From an uncultured Alphaproteobacteria bacterium (lineage in GTDB: Bacteria > Pseudomonadota > Alphaproteobacteria > HIMB59 > GCA-002718135), in NCBI GenBank assembly GCA_902602695.1, contig CACKRO010000005.1:1-64000 (forward strand): a DNA stretch of 64,000 bases, in the 5' to 3' direction. The notes beneath the pieces were generated by a model. It was not told the DNA's origin. It was given only the letters and a program-made list of their open reading frames with translations, and ran no database searches. Position numbers and translations under genes: made by a program. This document shows positions 17,291 through 27,119 of this stretch, piece by piece. The first letter of the stretch is position 1, and the number at the start of each line of letters is the position of its first letter.

Positions 17291-18370
17291 ATGAAAATAA
17301 TTGATGAAATAATTCTATACGAAAACCCTGATCCTTTACTCGTTAGTAAACAAGGTATTTTTCCGGGTATAGTAAAATTACAGGATAATTCCTTAATTGC
17401 ATTATTTACTATTGGGCAAGCTTTTGATTCTGCTGATCAAAGAACATTTGTTTCAAAAAGTTTTGATGATGGAAGAAGTTGGTCTAAACCAAAACCTTTA
17501 CATAATCATATATATAAAAATAAGGAAGAATCAGAATCTCTTAAACCCCTATTATTACAAAATAATAAATTGCTGGCAATAGGTTATGCTTTTGTAAGAC
17601 CAGATAGTTTAACACCAATTGTTAATCCTAATACATTTGAAATACTGCCGCTCAATAATAAAATAAGTATTTCTAATGATAATGGTGAAAGTTGGTCTAT
17701 GCCAAAAAATTTTAACGTCAATGAAACACCACTTGAAATATCAGGTCCGTGTATTCAATTAAGATCAGGTAGAATATTAGGAGCAGCGCCACCTTTCCAT
17801 TTAAAAGAGTCAGATCATTCAGGATGGATAATTTATAGTGATGATGAAGGTGAAAATTGGAGTAAACTATCTGAATTTTATAAATCCAAGGAAGGACATA
17901 TTTCAACTTGGGAATGTCGATTATGTGAAACGAACAGCAAAATTATTGTTATTTTTTGGGCTTATGACAATAAAAATAAAAAAAATCTTAGCAACCATGT
18001 TGTAATTTCCGATGATGCTGGAAAAACATTTAATTCTGTAATTGATACTAAAATTAGAGGACAAGCGTCTAATGTAATGTTTTATAAAGATGATATAATT
18101 TTTACCATTCATTGTCACAGAGAAAAACCAACAGGATTAATTCTAAGAAAAGTTGATGTAAGAGATAATAAGTTTTCAATTTTAGACGAAATCAATTTGT
18201 TTTCTAAAGATGGTTTATCAAGTGATGATACTAACATAAGTAAACAGTTTGGCTCACTTAAGTTTGGTCAACCATCAATACTTCTTTTAAATAATAATGA
18301 ATTACTAATTTGTTTTTGGTGCATTCATGATAACCAACATATTGTTAAAACATATATCGTAAATATATAG
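17291..18370 (+). CDS. Asp-box/BNR sialidase-family protein (putative exo-alpha-sialidase), no evident signal peptide
   Basis: Asp boxes SFDDGRSW, SNDNGESW, SDDEGENW and a degenerate SDDAGKTF; N-terminus MKIIDEIILYENPD is not a signal peptide. Confidence 0.78.
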   Translation: MKIIDEIILYENPDPLLVSKQGIFPGIVKLQDNSLIALFTIGQAFDSADQRTFVSKSFDDGRSWSKPKPLHNHIYKNKEESESLKPLLLQNNKLLAIGYAFVRPDSLTPIVNPNTFEILPLNNKISISNDNGESWSMPKNFNVNETPLEISGPCIQLRSGRILGAAPPFHLKESDHSGWIIYSDDEGENWSKLSEFYKSKEGHISTWECRLCETNSKIIVIFWAYDNKNKKNLSNHVVISDDAGKTFNSVIDTKIRGQASNVMFYKDDIIFTIHCHREKPTGLILRKVDVRDNKFSILDEINLFSKDGLSSDDTNISKQFGSLKFGQPSILLLNNNELLICFWCIHDNQHIVKTYIVNI

Positions 18371-18378
18371 TCACCAGT

Positions 18379-19704
18379 ATGTTCAATCTAATATCTAATG
18401 AAAAAGAAAAAATGAAAGTAATTAATTATTATCATTTTTCAACTGCACTACAAATGTGTGCTGTTATAGGAACAGTTGCAGCACCTTTAACATTATATTC
18501 TGTAGAATTAGGATTAGATCCAGATAGAATTGGTATTTTAGGTAGTCTCATGGCTTTTTGCCAAGTTTTAGCTTTAATTAGTATCCCTTTAACTCTTTAT
18601 TTTGGTAGTAAAATTTTATCTATTTGGACTTTATTTAGTAGGTATATCTTTCTTCTAATTTTTTTGATTGCCCCATTTTATCTAGAAAATTTAACACTTG
18701 TTTTCTACTTATTATTTTTTGCAATGCTCATGTTTTCAATTTTACGATCATTATCTGAAGCTGCATTTGTTCCTTGGATGCAAGAATTTATACCTAGAGA
18801 TGTAAGAGGCCGAGTTATTGGTATTAATGGCATTGTGTGTACACCCTTTGCTTTAGTTGCATCATATGGAATAAAAATCTGGCTGGATACTAGAGAGGGT
18901 TTAGAGAGATTTTACCCAGTTTTTTTCATAGCAATAATTCTTGGACTAATTTCAGCTTTACTCCTTTTAAAATTAAAAGGAGGAGAAAAGATTAAAGGAA
19001 GAGATGATGATCAGGGTTATTTAAAAAATTTGCTTAAAGCAACTAAAGATAAAAATTTTAACTTATTTTTAGTTTCATCAGGAACACAATATTTAGTCAT
19101 TACAATACTAGCTATTTTCTTAACTCTCTATTTTAAAATTAGAATGAATATTCCAAGTGGAGAATTAATTTTTTCATCAACGTTAATTTTAATTGGAGGG
19201 ACGTGTAGTGGTTTAGTAGTTGGAAGAGTTACAGATAGTTATGGCTGTCGGGGTATAAGAGTATTATTCCAAAGTTTACAAATTTTATTATTACTTACAC
19301 TACCATTTATAAATTCTGATACTCCTTACTTGAGTTATGTAATTGGAATAATTTTCTTTCTATTTGGATTTTTAATGTGGGGCAGTGCATCAATAGGTTA
19401 TATTTTCATGCTAAACTATGTACCAAGTAATAACAAAGAATCATTCATGTCACTTGCTTATAGCTTAGATGGAATAACAGCAGGAGTAACAACAGTGCTA
19501 GCTGGTTATCTTGTTGTTTGGTTAGATAATAATGAGATTATTGTTTTTGACAAATTACTTGGCAGCTATGAAGTTTTATTTGTTATTTGTGCATTTGTTA
19601 TAGCAATATCTATGAATGCTTTTATTCTTATAAGAGAAGAAGGAGCTATGGGAGTTAGAACTTTTTTGAGACAATTAATTTTTTACAGAAAGCAATTACC
19701 ATAA
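18379..19704 (+). CDS. MFS transporter
   Basis: About 12 hydrophobic segments; EAAFVPWMQEFIPRDVRGRVIGING, typical of the MFS loop. Confidence 0.8.
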   Translation: MFNLISNEKEKMKVINYYHFSTALQMCAVIGTVAAPLTLYSVELGLDPDRIGILGSLMAFCQVLALISIPLTLYFGSKILSIWTLFSRYIFLLIFLIAPFYLENLTLVFYLLFFAMLMFSILRSLSEAAFVPWMQEFIPRDVRGRVIGINGIVCTPFALVASYGIKIWLDTREGLERFYPVFFIAIILGLISALLLLKLKGGEKIKGRDDDQGYLKNLLKATKDKNFNLFLVSSGTQYLVITILAIFLTLYFKIRMNIPSGELIFSSTLILIGGTCSGLVVGRVTDSYGCRGIRVLFQSLQILLLLTLPFINSDTPYLSYVIGIIFFLFGFLMWGSASIGYIFMLNYVPSNNKESFMSLAYSLDGITAGVTTVLAGYLVVWLDNNEIIVFDKLLGSYEVLFVICAFVIAISMNAFILIREEGAMGVRTFLRQLIFYRKQLP

Positions 19705-19712
19705 AATATTAT

Positions 19713-20828
19713 TCAAATTTTAAACGTATCCAATGTAGATCCATTTTTTTTATCATTACCCGCATAATAAAAAACTAAAACTTTCCCACTCTGTAAAACA
19801 TCAGCATAGGGCAATCCAAAACTCCATATATTCATGTCAGCTAATAACCCTCCTAGCTCTTTATTATTTTGCTTAATTTTTTTTTGATTAAAAATTGTTA
19901 CCTCAGAAATTTCATCAAAATGGGCATTGAGATTATCTGATACTCTTACTTTTATGCTTTGATTTTTAAATCTATCAACCCATGCTAACACTACCTTACC
20001 ATCCTTTAATAATGCAGGATGAGAAGGTTGATCGGAAATATTTAAATCTTTTGGCTGAGACCATGTTTTACCTTCATCATTACTTATTCTTTGATGAATA
20101 TTAAGGAAAGTTTTTTTTGCCGAATCATATGTCCATGCAAAAGAGGTAATAGTTCCATTTTTATTTACACCACATCTTAAATCCCAGTTAAAAATTCTTC
20201 CAGTTTCATCACCTGCTACTAAATAAGGTTTAGACCATGTTTTTCCATTATCAGAAGAACATATGAAAATATTTTTTTGATACCATTTTGATTCATCATA
20301 ATAATCTTTATTATTTTCAATACTCATAATTAATTTTCCATTTGGTAATTTCATAATAGGATTTGTAAGACTTGGTGGACCAATGTCTTTAGGTAGCTGA
20401 ACTTTTCTAAGTTTTGACCACGTATTCCCATTATCATAAGAATCTGCAATTAGAATTTTCATTGGAAGACAGCCTTCAGTATCAGCATTAAATAATTCTT
20501 TTCCTGGAATAGAAGTTCGATCAATCCACAAAAATGATGCAATAATATGAGAATCAGAAATTTCAGTTAAATAACAAAGTTTTAGACTGCCTTTAAGATT
20601 ATCTATTTTAACATTTTTAAAAGGCTCCCAAGGTTCTGACCATTTCTCACCTTCATCATCTGATCGAAAAAACTCTATTCCCTCTAATTCAGAATCTTTA
20701 TTATTTCCACCTCTTGCAGTGGCAAGAATAGATCCATTACTAAGAGAAACAAATGATGAAAAAGTATAGCATGCTTTATTTGAATCAATTTTTGCAGAAC
20801 ATAAGATGCCTGAAGAATCTATTTTCAT
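19713..20828 (-). CDS. Asp-box/BNR sialidase-family protein (second copy), no evident signal peptide
   Basis: Asp boxes SDDEGEKW, SYDNGNTW, SSDNGKTW, SNDEGKTW; N-terminus MKIDSSGILCSAKID is not a signal peptide. Confidence 0.8.
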   Translation of the reverse strand: MKIDSSGILCSAKIDSNKACYTFSSFVSLSNGSILATARGGNNKDSELEGIEFFRSDDEGEKWSEPWEPFKNVKIDNLKGSLKLCYLTEISDSHIIASFLWIDRTSIPGKELFNADTEGCLPMKILIADSYDNGNTWSKLRKVQLPKDIGPPSLTNPIMKLPNGKLIMSIENNKDYYDESKWYQKNIFICSSDNGKTWSKPYLVAGDETGRIFNWDLRCGVNKNGTITSFAWTYDSAKKTFLNIHQRISNDEGKTWSQPKDLNISDQPSHPALLKDGKVVLAWVDRFKNQSIKVRVSDNLNAHFDEISEVTIFNQKKIKQNNKELGGLLADMNIWSFGLPYADVLQSGKVLVFYYAGNDKKNGSTLDTFKI

Positions 20829-20839
20829 TTAATAAAATT

Positions 20840-21325
20840 TTATTTTTTTTTCTTAGGCCATCCCATTAAAAGTTTGGCATTTTTTTCTTCTTCAATAGCT
20901 TTTTCTTTATCTTTAAAAATTTTCACTACGCATTGAGGTTTATTACGATCAATTACATCATAAACTAGATGGTGATCTACTTTATCAATAAGTGGGCCTA
21001 TCCAACCAGCACAATGATCGCAGTATCTTTTCATAGGCTCTGCATCATTATCCAAAACTTTACTAAGACTTGGACAAACATTCATTCTTAATTCTAATTT
21101 TTCGTCATCTAATTTTAAATCCATATCACAGTTTTCTTCAATTCTAATATGATCCCAGTATTCATACATCCCCTTCAAACCTTTTTCTTTGAATAATTCT
21201 AAAGTATGTTTTTCTTGATTTTTACTGATTTCCAACCAGTAAGCCTCTAGATGCTCTTCGCCTTGATCTTCAAGAAACTTAAACACTTCGTTATAGAAAC
21301 GGGTGAAATGATCACTAGGTATCAT
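20840..21325 (-). CDS. Small conserved-cysteine protein; possibly L-2-amino-thiazoline-4-carboxylate hydrolase-like (tentative)
   Basis: Start taken at MIPSDHF, with ATGA-type overlap to the next ORF. LELRMNVCPSLSKVLDNDAEPMKRYCDHC...PQCVVKI aligns by eye to the adjacent ORF. Confidence 0.5.
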   Translation of the reverse strand: MIPSDHFTRFYNEVFKFLEDQGEEHLEAYWLEISKNQEKHTLELFKEKGLKGMYEYWDHIRIEENCDMDLKLDDEKLELRMNVCPSLSKVLDNDAEPMKRYCDHCAGWIGPLIDKVDHHLVYDVIDRNKPQCVVKIFKDKEKAIEEEKNAKLLMGWPKKKK

Positions 21326-21786
21326 GCTCTTTTCCTTATAGTTTGTCTGCATGCTGCTTCTCCTAAAATTTCAGTTTTAATTTCGTATGGAGTATCTTCA
21401 GCCAGTGCTTCATTTGTTTTAATAGTTTGATCACAAAAGTTAGGTGAAACATTTCCAACCAACTTCTTTACATGCTCATACGCTGTACAACGATTAACTG
21501 TTAAAATAATCTCTTCATCATTAATAGAAATATTATAATCAGCATTTTCCCGATCAAAAAAATGTTGCCAATGTTTAGCTAACATTTTGATATTACCATT
21601 TTTAATATGATCTTTGATGTCCTTATAAACATCATTACCAACTTTTTTGAAGATATCATTCATAGTATCGATACCATATTTATTAATGATAAACTCAATA
21701 GTTGTATTTGTTGCACCGTGAAAATCCATGTGGACATTGCCACCATCATTGTAACGAAGTTTTTGATCTAAATTATTTTTATTCAC
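21322..21786 (-). CDS. Small conserved-cysteine protein, paralog of 20840-21325
   Basis: IILTVNRCTAYEHVKKLVGNVSPNFCDQT...AACRQTI aligns with the neighbour's three Cys. GTG start at 21786 inferred (ORF track start 21822 overlaps nagA by 44 nt). Confidence 0.5.
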   Translation of the reverse strand: MNKNNLDQKLRYNDGGNVHMDFHGATNTTIEFIINKYGIDTMNDIFKKVGNDVYKDIKDHIKNGNIKMLAKHWQHFFDRENADYNISINDEEIILTVNRCTAYEHVKKLVGNVSPNFCDQTIKTNEALAEDTPYEIKTEILGEAACRQTIRKRA

Positions 21787-22957
21787 TTTTATATACAGAT
21801 TTTCCAGCAATATAGGTTTCACTAATCTCCAAATTATCTTTTTGTAAAAGAATAAAATCGGCTAATTTATTTTTTTCAATACTTCCCATAATATTTTCTA
21901 AACCTATTACTCTTGCTGGTACTAAACTTGCAGCAATAGCAACTTGGGATAAAGTTTTTTTTGAAAACTTATAATAATTTTGTAATGCTTCAATAGAAGT
22001 TAATGATGATCCTGCTAATAAACCATTATAAGTAGACGCTTTACCTTTCTCTACTGTACACCATCTCCCAGGAAAAAATTCAAACTTAACAGGTACTGAA
22101 GAACCAGCACCCTTAACAGAATCTGTTTCTAAGAATACTCTATCAGTTGGTAAGTGAGATAGTAGTTCAACTAATTGAGGATGAACATGAATACCATCAC
22201 ATATAACTCCAAGAGCAATTCGTGTTTCAGCAATTAAAGCATCAGTTAGAGATAATACATGAACACCCGTGTCATCTGGAGGATATGTTGGAAGCGCATC
22301 ATACATATGAGTGACGGCATCAACACCCCAATCTGCAAATTTAGGAACATCAATTGGATTGGCTCCACTGTGTCCTAAATGAATTGAAATTTTTTCTTTT
22401 TTAAGTCTCTTTATAAATTCTTCTGAACCATTCATCTCTGGCGCTAAAGTTAGAGCTTTTAATTTACCTTCGCATGCATCTAATAATTCTTCGGCTAACG
22501 GTACTGAAGGATTTCGAAGATTTTTAGGATCATGAGCTCCAGGTAATGCAAAACAAGGTCCTTCTGAATGAATTCCTAAAACACGCGCTCCCTCTTTAGC
22601 TTTATCAATGTCATTTGATAGTGCATTTAATAAAGTTTTAGTTTTTTCAGGTGGTAGGCATGGTGTTGACGGTAAAAAACTTGTCACTCCTACTGATGGT
22701 AGTATTTTTGAATTATCAACAATACAATTTTCTTCTGCATGACCATACAAATAATTTAAAAAACCATGTTGCAGAACATCGATCATTCCTGGAAAGATAA
22801 AGTTATTCTGACCATCAATTATTTTCCAGTCATCAGAGATATTTTCATTCGGATTTAAAATATCAACAATTTTATCGCTATCAATTAGAAGATCTTTATC
22901 TTCTTCCCCATATGGAGTTACTAAAGTAACATTTGTAAATCTTTGTTTGTGTTGCAT
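21779..22957 (-). CDS. nagA: N-acetylglucosamine-6-phosphate deacetylase
   Basis: FPGMIDVLQHG, GIHSEGPCFALPGAHDP, LGHSGA, AVTHMYDALP, ICDGIHVHP, LETDSVKGAG. Confidence 0.85.
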   Translation of the reverse strand: MQHKQRFTNVTLVTPYGEEDKDLLIDSDKIVDILNPNENISDDWKIIDGQNNFIFPGMIDVLQHGFLNYLYGHAEENCIVDNSKILPSVGVTSFLPSTPCLPPEKTKTLLNALSNDIDKAKEGARVLGIHSEGPCFALPGAHDPKNLRNPSVPLAEELLDACEGKLKALTLAPEMNGSEEFIKRLKKEKISIHLGHSGANPIDVPKFADWGVDAVTHMYDALPTYPPDDTGVHVLSLTDALIAETRIALGVICDGIHVHPQLVELLSHLPTDRVFLETDSVKGAGSSVPVKFEFFPGRWCTVEKGKASTYNGLLAGSSLTSIEALQNYYKFSKKTLSQVAIAASLVPARVIGLENIMGSIEKNKLADFILLQKDNLEISETYIAGKSVYKSE

Positions 22958-23027
22958 ATATTTAATTTAATATTAAGGTAAAACCTAAAACAACTATAGT
23001 GAAAAAACAAGAACTAGGGAAAATAAG

Positions 23028-23792
23028 ATGAAAGACCAATGTGTATGTATAACTGGATCTACACATGGTATAGGATTTGGAATTGCAGAAGCATTTGCTA
23101 AAAAAGGAGCAAAAATTGTCATTAATTCTCATGAAAAAGATAATGGCGCTTTAGATAAGCTCAAAAATTTGACAGAGTGTTATTTTGTACAATCAGATCT
23201 ATCAACAATTGATGGAAATAAAAAACTAATTCAAGAAGCAAAAGTTAAACTTGGAAAAATAGATACTCTTATAAATAATGCTGGTACCTTTCAAGACACT
23301 GATTTTGAAAATATTAATGAAGAAAAATTTGATAGAACATTTAATCTGAATGTTAGAGGTTACATGTTTACATCTCAAGAATTTGTAAAACAAATTTCAA
23401 ATGATCAAAATAATAGTAGTATTATTTGTATTGGTTCCTCTAACTCCTTAGCAGCTGAAAAAAACAGCGTCATGTATGATACTTCCAAAGGAGCAGTACT
23501 AATGATGGTTAAATCAATGGCTGTAAGTTTAGCATCAAAGAACATACGTGTTAATGGTATTGGTCCAGGCATACTTGAAACACCATTGACTAGTGCAGGT
23601 CTTAATAAAGGAAATAATAAAAAAGTAATCAGTGCACAAATTCCACTTGGAAGAATTGGGGAGCCATCAGATATTGGTGGAGCAGCTGTATTTTTAGCAT
23701 CTGAAGATGCAAAATATATTACAGGACAAATGTTATACGTCGATGGTGGAATTTTAGCTAATCAATTAAATTGGGATGAGTCACTTTTATAA
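23028..23792 (+). CDS. SDR family oxidoreductase
   Basis: TGSTHGIGFGIAEAFAKKGA, NNAG, YDTSKGAVLMMVKSMA, YITGQMLYVDGG. Confidence 0.92.
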   Translation: MKDQCVCITGSTHGIGFGIAEAFAKKGAKIVINSHEKDNGALDKLKNLTECYFVQSDLSTIDGNKKLIQEAKVKLGKIDTLINNAGTFQDTDFENINEEKFDRTFNLNVRGYMFTSQEFVKQISNDQNNSSIICIGSSNSLAAEKNSVMYDTSKGAVLMMVKSMAVSLASKNIRVNGIGPGILETPLTSAGLNKGNNKKVISAQIPLGRIGEPSDIGGAAVFLASEDAKYITGQMLYVDGGILANQLNWDESLL

Positions 23793-23815
23793 AAAAATTT
23801 AAAAAAGGAGAGAAT

Positions 23816-24205
23816 ATGATTAAAATAATAACCACTGGTGCAAAATCAGTTTTACCTTTTAGTCCAGCAATCAAAGCAGGAGATTTTGTATATGTTTCAG
23901 GTCAAGCATCCGTTGATCGAGAAAATGGTTCAGTCATTGAAGGGACATTTGAAGAAGAAATGAGACGTTCAATTGAAAATTTAGAAGTAATTTTAAAAGA
24001 AGCAGGTCTGACCTTGGATCATGTTATTAATGTGAAAGGCTACGTAGCTGATCAAAAAGATTTAAAAGAATATAATAAAATTTATCCTGAATATTTTAAG
24101 GATCCACTACCGACAAGAAGTACAATTGTAAAAGTGTTGCCTACTTTCTTAAAATTTGAGCTCGATTGTGTTGCTTATGCACCAAATACTAGACAAGAAG
24201 GATAA
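23816..24205 (+). CDS. RidA family protein (reactive intermediate/imine deaminase-like)
   Basis: PFSPAIKAGDFVYVSGQASVD, NLEVILKEAGLTLDHVINVKGYV, PTRSTIVK. Confidence 0.88.
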   Translation: MIKIITTGAKSVLPFSPAIKAGDFVYVSGQASVDRENGSVIEGTFEEEMRRSIENLEVILKEAGLTLDHVINVKGYVADQKDLKEYNKIYPEYFKDPLPTRSTIVKVLPTFLKFELDCVAYAPNTRQEG

Positions 24206-25486
24206 TTAAAAATAAGTTAATATTCCATCAAGAACATTATAGTCATCATCAACAACAGGAATAAACTTCCATTTATCAAACGCTGTGCAAGGATGTGAAA
24301 TACCTGAACAAATCATATCCCCTACCTGCCATTGATGATTATCAGCAAGTTTAACAAAGGCATGCTGATCATTTGTACTAAATATTTCTGCTTCACCAAC
24401 ATCTAAAAAACCTTCACCAGGTCTAAATCTTTTTATAGGTTTTGGTAAACCTGAATCATATGGAGCATCGCGTTTTCCCATAGTTAGAAAAGCAAGATTA
24501 TTTTCAGGAATAGATTGTACATAGGACCAAATTTCAAGAGCTGGTTGGAGAGATTGATCCCATTGTCTATTGGAATCATTTTTAGCTGTCTCAAGTGCAT
24601 CTAAGTAAGGTCCATGGTCATGTGTAATATAACATCCACTTCGTAATAGTACTTTAATAGGAACACTGAGTTTAATTTTTGAAAATCTTTCCCCCACAAT
24701 ATCAAAATGAGTTGATCCACCAGCAGTAATTAATAATTCATTGAGATTAGAGTAATAATTTGAAGGAATATCATTAATAATATCCTCAATCTTTGAACAA
24801 AAATCATGCACAGCATTTGAACCTTTCATAGCAACAGCCGCTATGCCCTCATAAGAAGATATACCTGCAAAAGTAAAATTCTTTGATGAGTCTTCTCCAA
24901 TTATATTAACGAGTTTTAAAAAATCTTCTTTTTTACGTATCCCTGTTCTTCCATTTTCTGCACCTATTTCAGGTAATAAATTTATTGGATTGGTTAAATT
25001 TTGATCACCAAGATTTTTTTTAATATTTAAAAACTGTTCAATAGAATCAACAAAACAATAAAAAGAAAAATTTTTATTTTGCTTAATATATGATGCTATT
25101 GTTTCTAAATGCGATTTACCTAAAAGTTGATTAGCAAGTAAAACTTTATTAATACCAAAATCAAACATAACTTGAATCTGGTTAATGGCACCAGCTGTAA
25201 TGCCCCATGCACCATGTTTTATCTGCTCAGAAAAAATCTGAGGGGCCATGGTAGTTTTACCATGAGGAGAAATATCTAGATTGTGTTTTTCTAAATAATT
25301 AGAAAAAGTTTTTAAGTTATGAAGATAATTTTTTTGTTTTAATACCATTAATGGCATTGGCATATCTTCTTTCAAAATATTCCAATTTTTATTTTTAATT
25401 TCTTTAAGTGGAAATGGCTCACTTGAGCCTGGAATACCTTTAATTCGTCTATCTAAAATAGTATTTTGAATTTCACTCAAATCCAT
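24206..25486 (-). CDS. D-serine/D-threonine-deaminase-like PLP enzyme, alanine racemase N-terminal fold (DSD1-like)
   Basis: MPLMVLKQKNYLHNLKTFSNYLEKHNLDISPHGKTTMAPQIFSEQIKHGAWGITAG; C-terminal ICSGISHPCTAFDKW metal-binding-type motif. Confidence 0.82.
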   Translation of the reverse strand: MDLSEIQNTILDRRIKGIPGSSEPFPLKEIKNKNWNILKEDMPMPLMVLKQKNYLHNLKTFSNYLEKHNLDISPHGKTTMAPQIFSEQIKHGAWGITAGAINQIQVMFDFGINKVLLANQLLGKSHLETIASYIKQNKNFSFYCFVDSIEQFLNIKKNLGDQNLTNPINLLPEIGAENGRTGIRKKEDFLKLVNIIGEDSSKNFTFAGISSYEGIAAVAMKGSNAVHDFCSKIEDIINDIPSNYYSNLNELLITAGGSTHFDIVGERFSKIKLSVPIKVLLRSGCYITHDHGPYLDALETAKNDSNRQWDQSLQPALEIWSYVQSIPENNLAFLTMGKRDAPYDSGLPKPIKRFRPGEGFLDVGEAEIFSTNDQHAFVKLADNHQWQVGDMICSGISHPCTAFDKWKFIPVVDDDYNVLDGILTYF

Positions 25487-26310
25487 TAAGAATTTATTTT
25501 ATCAAATGTATTTATAAGCTCCTCTGCATAGTTAGTTAGCCCTATAACGTCAGAACCGATATTTAAGAGATTATATCCCATATCAATATATTCAGAGGCA
25601 ATGTTTGGTCCACCTGGTGTTGCTGCAATTTTATTATGTTTCCTTGCAAGTTCTGCAACTAGTTTTCTTACTTTAGAAACTTCTGGATGATCCATTTGTC
25701 CAGGAACACCTAAAGCTAGTGAATAATCTCCAGGTCCAAAAAATAAACCGTCAACACCTTCCATTTCTGCAATTGCTTCTATATGATCAAATGCTTCTGG
25801 TGTTTCAATTTGATAAATTACGAGTCTTTCTTCATTAGATTTTGTTAAATACTCTTCAATATCTAATCTGGCATACTTACCATCATTATTACCACCATCT
25901 AAACCTCTGTGTCCTATAGGAGGAAATTTTGTGCTATCTCTAACAAATTTTGCATCTTCATAGTTTTTAATTTGTGGAATTACTAAACCAGCACAATCTA
26001 TTTCTAATCCTCTAATATAAGAACTATAACTACCTCTAGATACTCGTAAGATTGCATCAACATCATATATTTTAGCAGCATTAACTTGATTCTCTGCTTG
26101 AGTGTAATCCAAAGATCCGTGTTCCATATCTAGCCAAATTGCGTCTGGTTGAGCAAGAGAAAAAATTTCGGCAACTTTTGTATCCGAGGTATTACATTTT
26201 AAGGTTATTGCTACTTTACCTTCACTTGTAGTTCTTTTGATTCTACTTTCTCTAAAAGTATCAAAAGGTTTTTTGCTTACTTTTGCCATTGTTCTATCAT
26301 ATCTCGTCAT
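25486..26310 (-). CDS. HpcH/HpaI aldolase/citrate lyase family protein (2-keto-3-deoxy-acid aldolase-like)
   Basis: DAIWLDMEHGSLDYTQAENQV, RVSRGSYSSYIRGLEIDCAGLVIPQI, VYQIETPEA, GPGDYSLALGVPGQMDHPEV. Confidence 0.88.
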   Translation of the reverse strand: MTRYDRTMAKVSKKPFDTFRESRIKRTTSEGKVAITLKCNTSDTKVAEIFSLAQPDAIWLDMEHGSLDYTQAENQVNAAKIYDVDAILRVSRGSYSSYIRGLEIDCAGLVIPQIKNYEDAKFVRDSTKFPPIGHRGLDGGNNDGKYARLDIEEYLTKSNEERLVIYQIETPEAFDHIEAIAEMEGVDGLFFGPGDYSLALGVPGQMDHPEVSKVRKLVAELARKHNKIAATPGGPNIASEYIDMGYNLLNIGSDVIGLTNYAEELINTFDKINS

Positions 26311-26327
26311 AATATTTCTCCCTTTAT

Positions 26328-27119
26328 TTATTTTGCAGTATATCCACCATCAACTGCAATGATTGTTCCTGTTAAGTAAGCGGATGAGTCTGATGCTAAA
26401 AAAATAATTGGCCCTTTTAGATCAGTGCTATTAGCCATTCTACCTAACTGAGTTCTTTTGCTATAATTCTCTACAAACCTATCTGGATGTGAAGGAACTT
26501 TGAAACCTCCTGGTGCCAAACAATTTACCCGAATGTTATGAGGTCCTAACATACTTGCTGCCCATCTTGTAAAATTGTGCATTCCACCTTTTTCATAAAA
26601 GTAGAGAGGTGAAGTAGCAGGTGTGAAATCTGTACCTTCATAATTGCCATTTTCCACACCAACAGTTCCCATCATTGATCCAATATTTATAATAGATCCA
26701 GATTTATTTTTTTTCATTCCTTCAGCAAACATATTTGTGATTTTAAATAATGCTGATGCATTTATTCTTAAACTTTTATCAAAGTCATCTAGACTATTGT
26801 CCCAACCAAGGCTGCCGTGCTCTCTAGAGACTGCATTATTAATCAAGACATCACATTTTCCACTTTTCTGAATAATATCATTATATAGCTTTTCGATTGA
26901 GTCATCCTGAGATAAATCCAATTGTAATGCAGTAACTTTATAACCTCGTTTTGTTTCTTCTTCTGCTACTTGTTGTAAACTTTCAATATTTCGTGACGCT
27001 ATATATGTATCCGCTCCAGCTTCAGCTAATGCTTCCACTATTTGTCTCCCGTAAAGTCCAGCTCCTCCAGTAACAAGTGCAACTTTACCTTTTAAAGAAA
27101 AACTTTCTAACACATTCAT
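26328..27119 (-). CDS. SDR family oxidoreductase
   Basis: VTGGAGLYGRQIVEALAEAGA, NNAVSREHG, YLTGTIIAVDGGYTAK. Confidence 0.92.
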   Translation of the reverse strand: MNVLESFSLKGKVALVTGGAGLYGRQIVEALAEAGADTYIASRNIESLQQVAEEETKRGYKVTALQLDLSQDDSIEKLYNDIIQKSGKCDVLINNAVSREHGSLGWDNSLDDFDKSLRINASALFKITNMFAEGMKKNKSGSIINIGSMMGTVGVENGNYEGTDFTPATSPLYFYEKGGMHNFTRWAASMLGPHNIRVNCLAPGGFKVPSHPDRFVENYSKRTQLGRMANSTDLKGPIIFLASDSSAYLTGTIIAVDGGYTAK

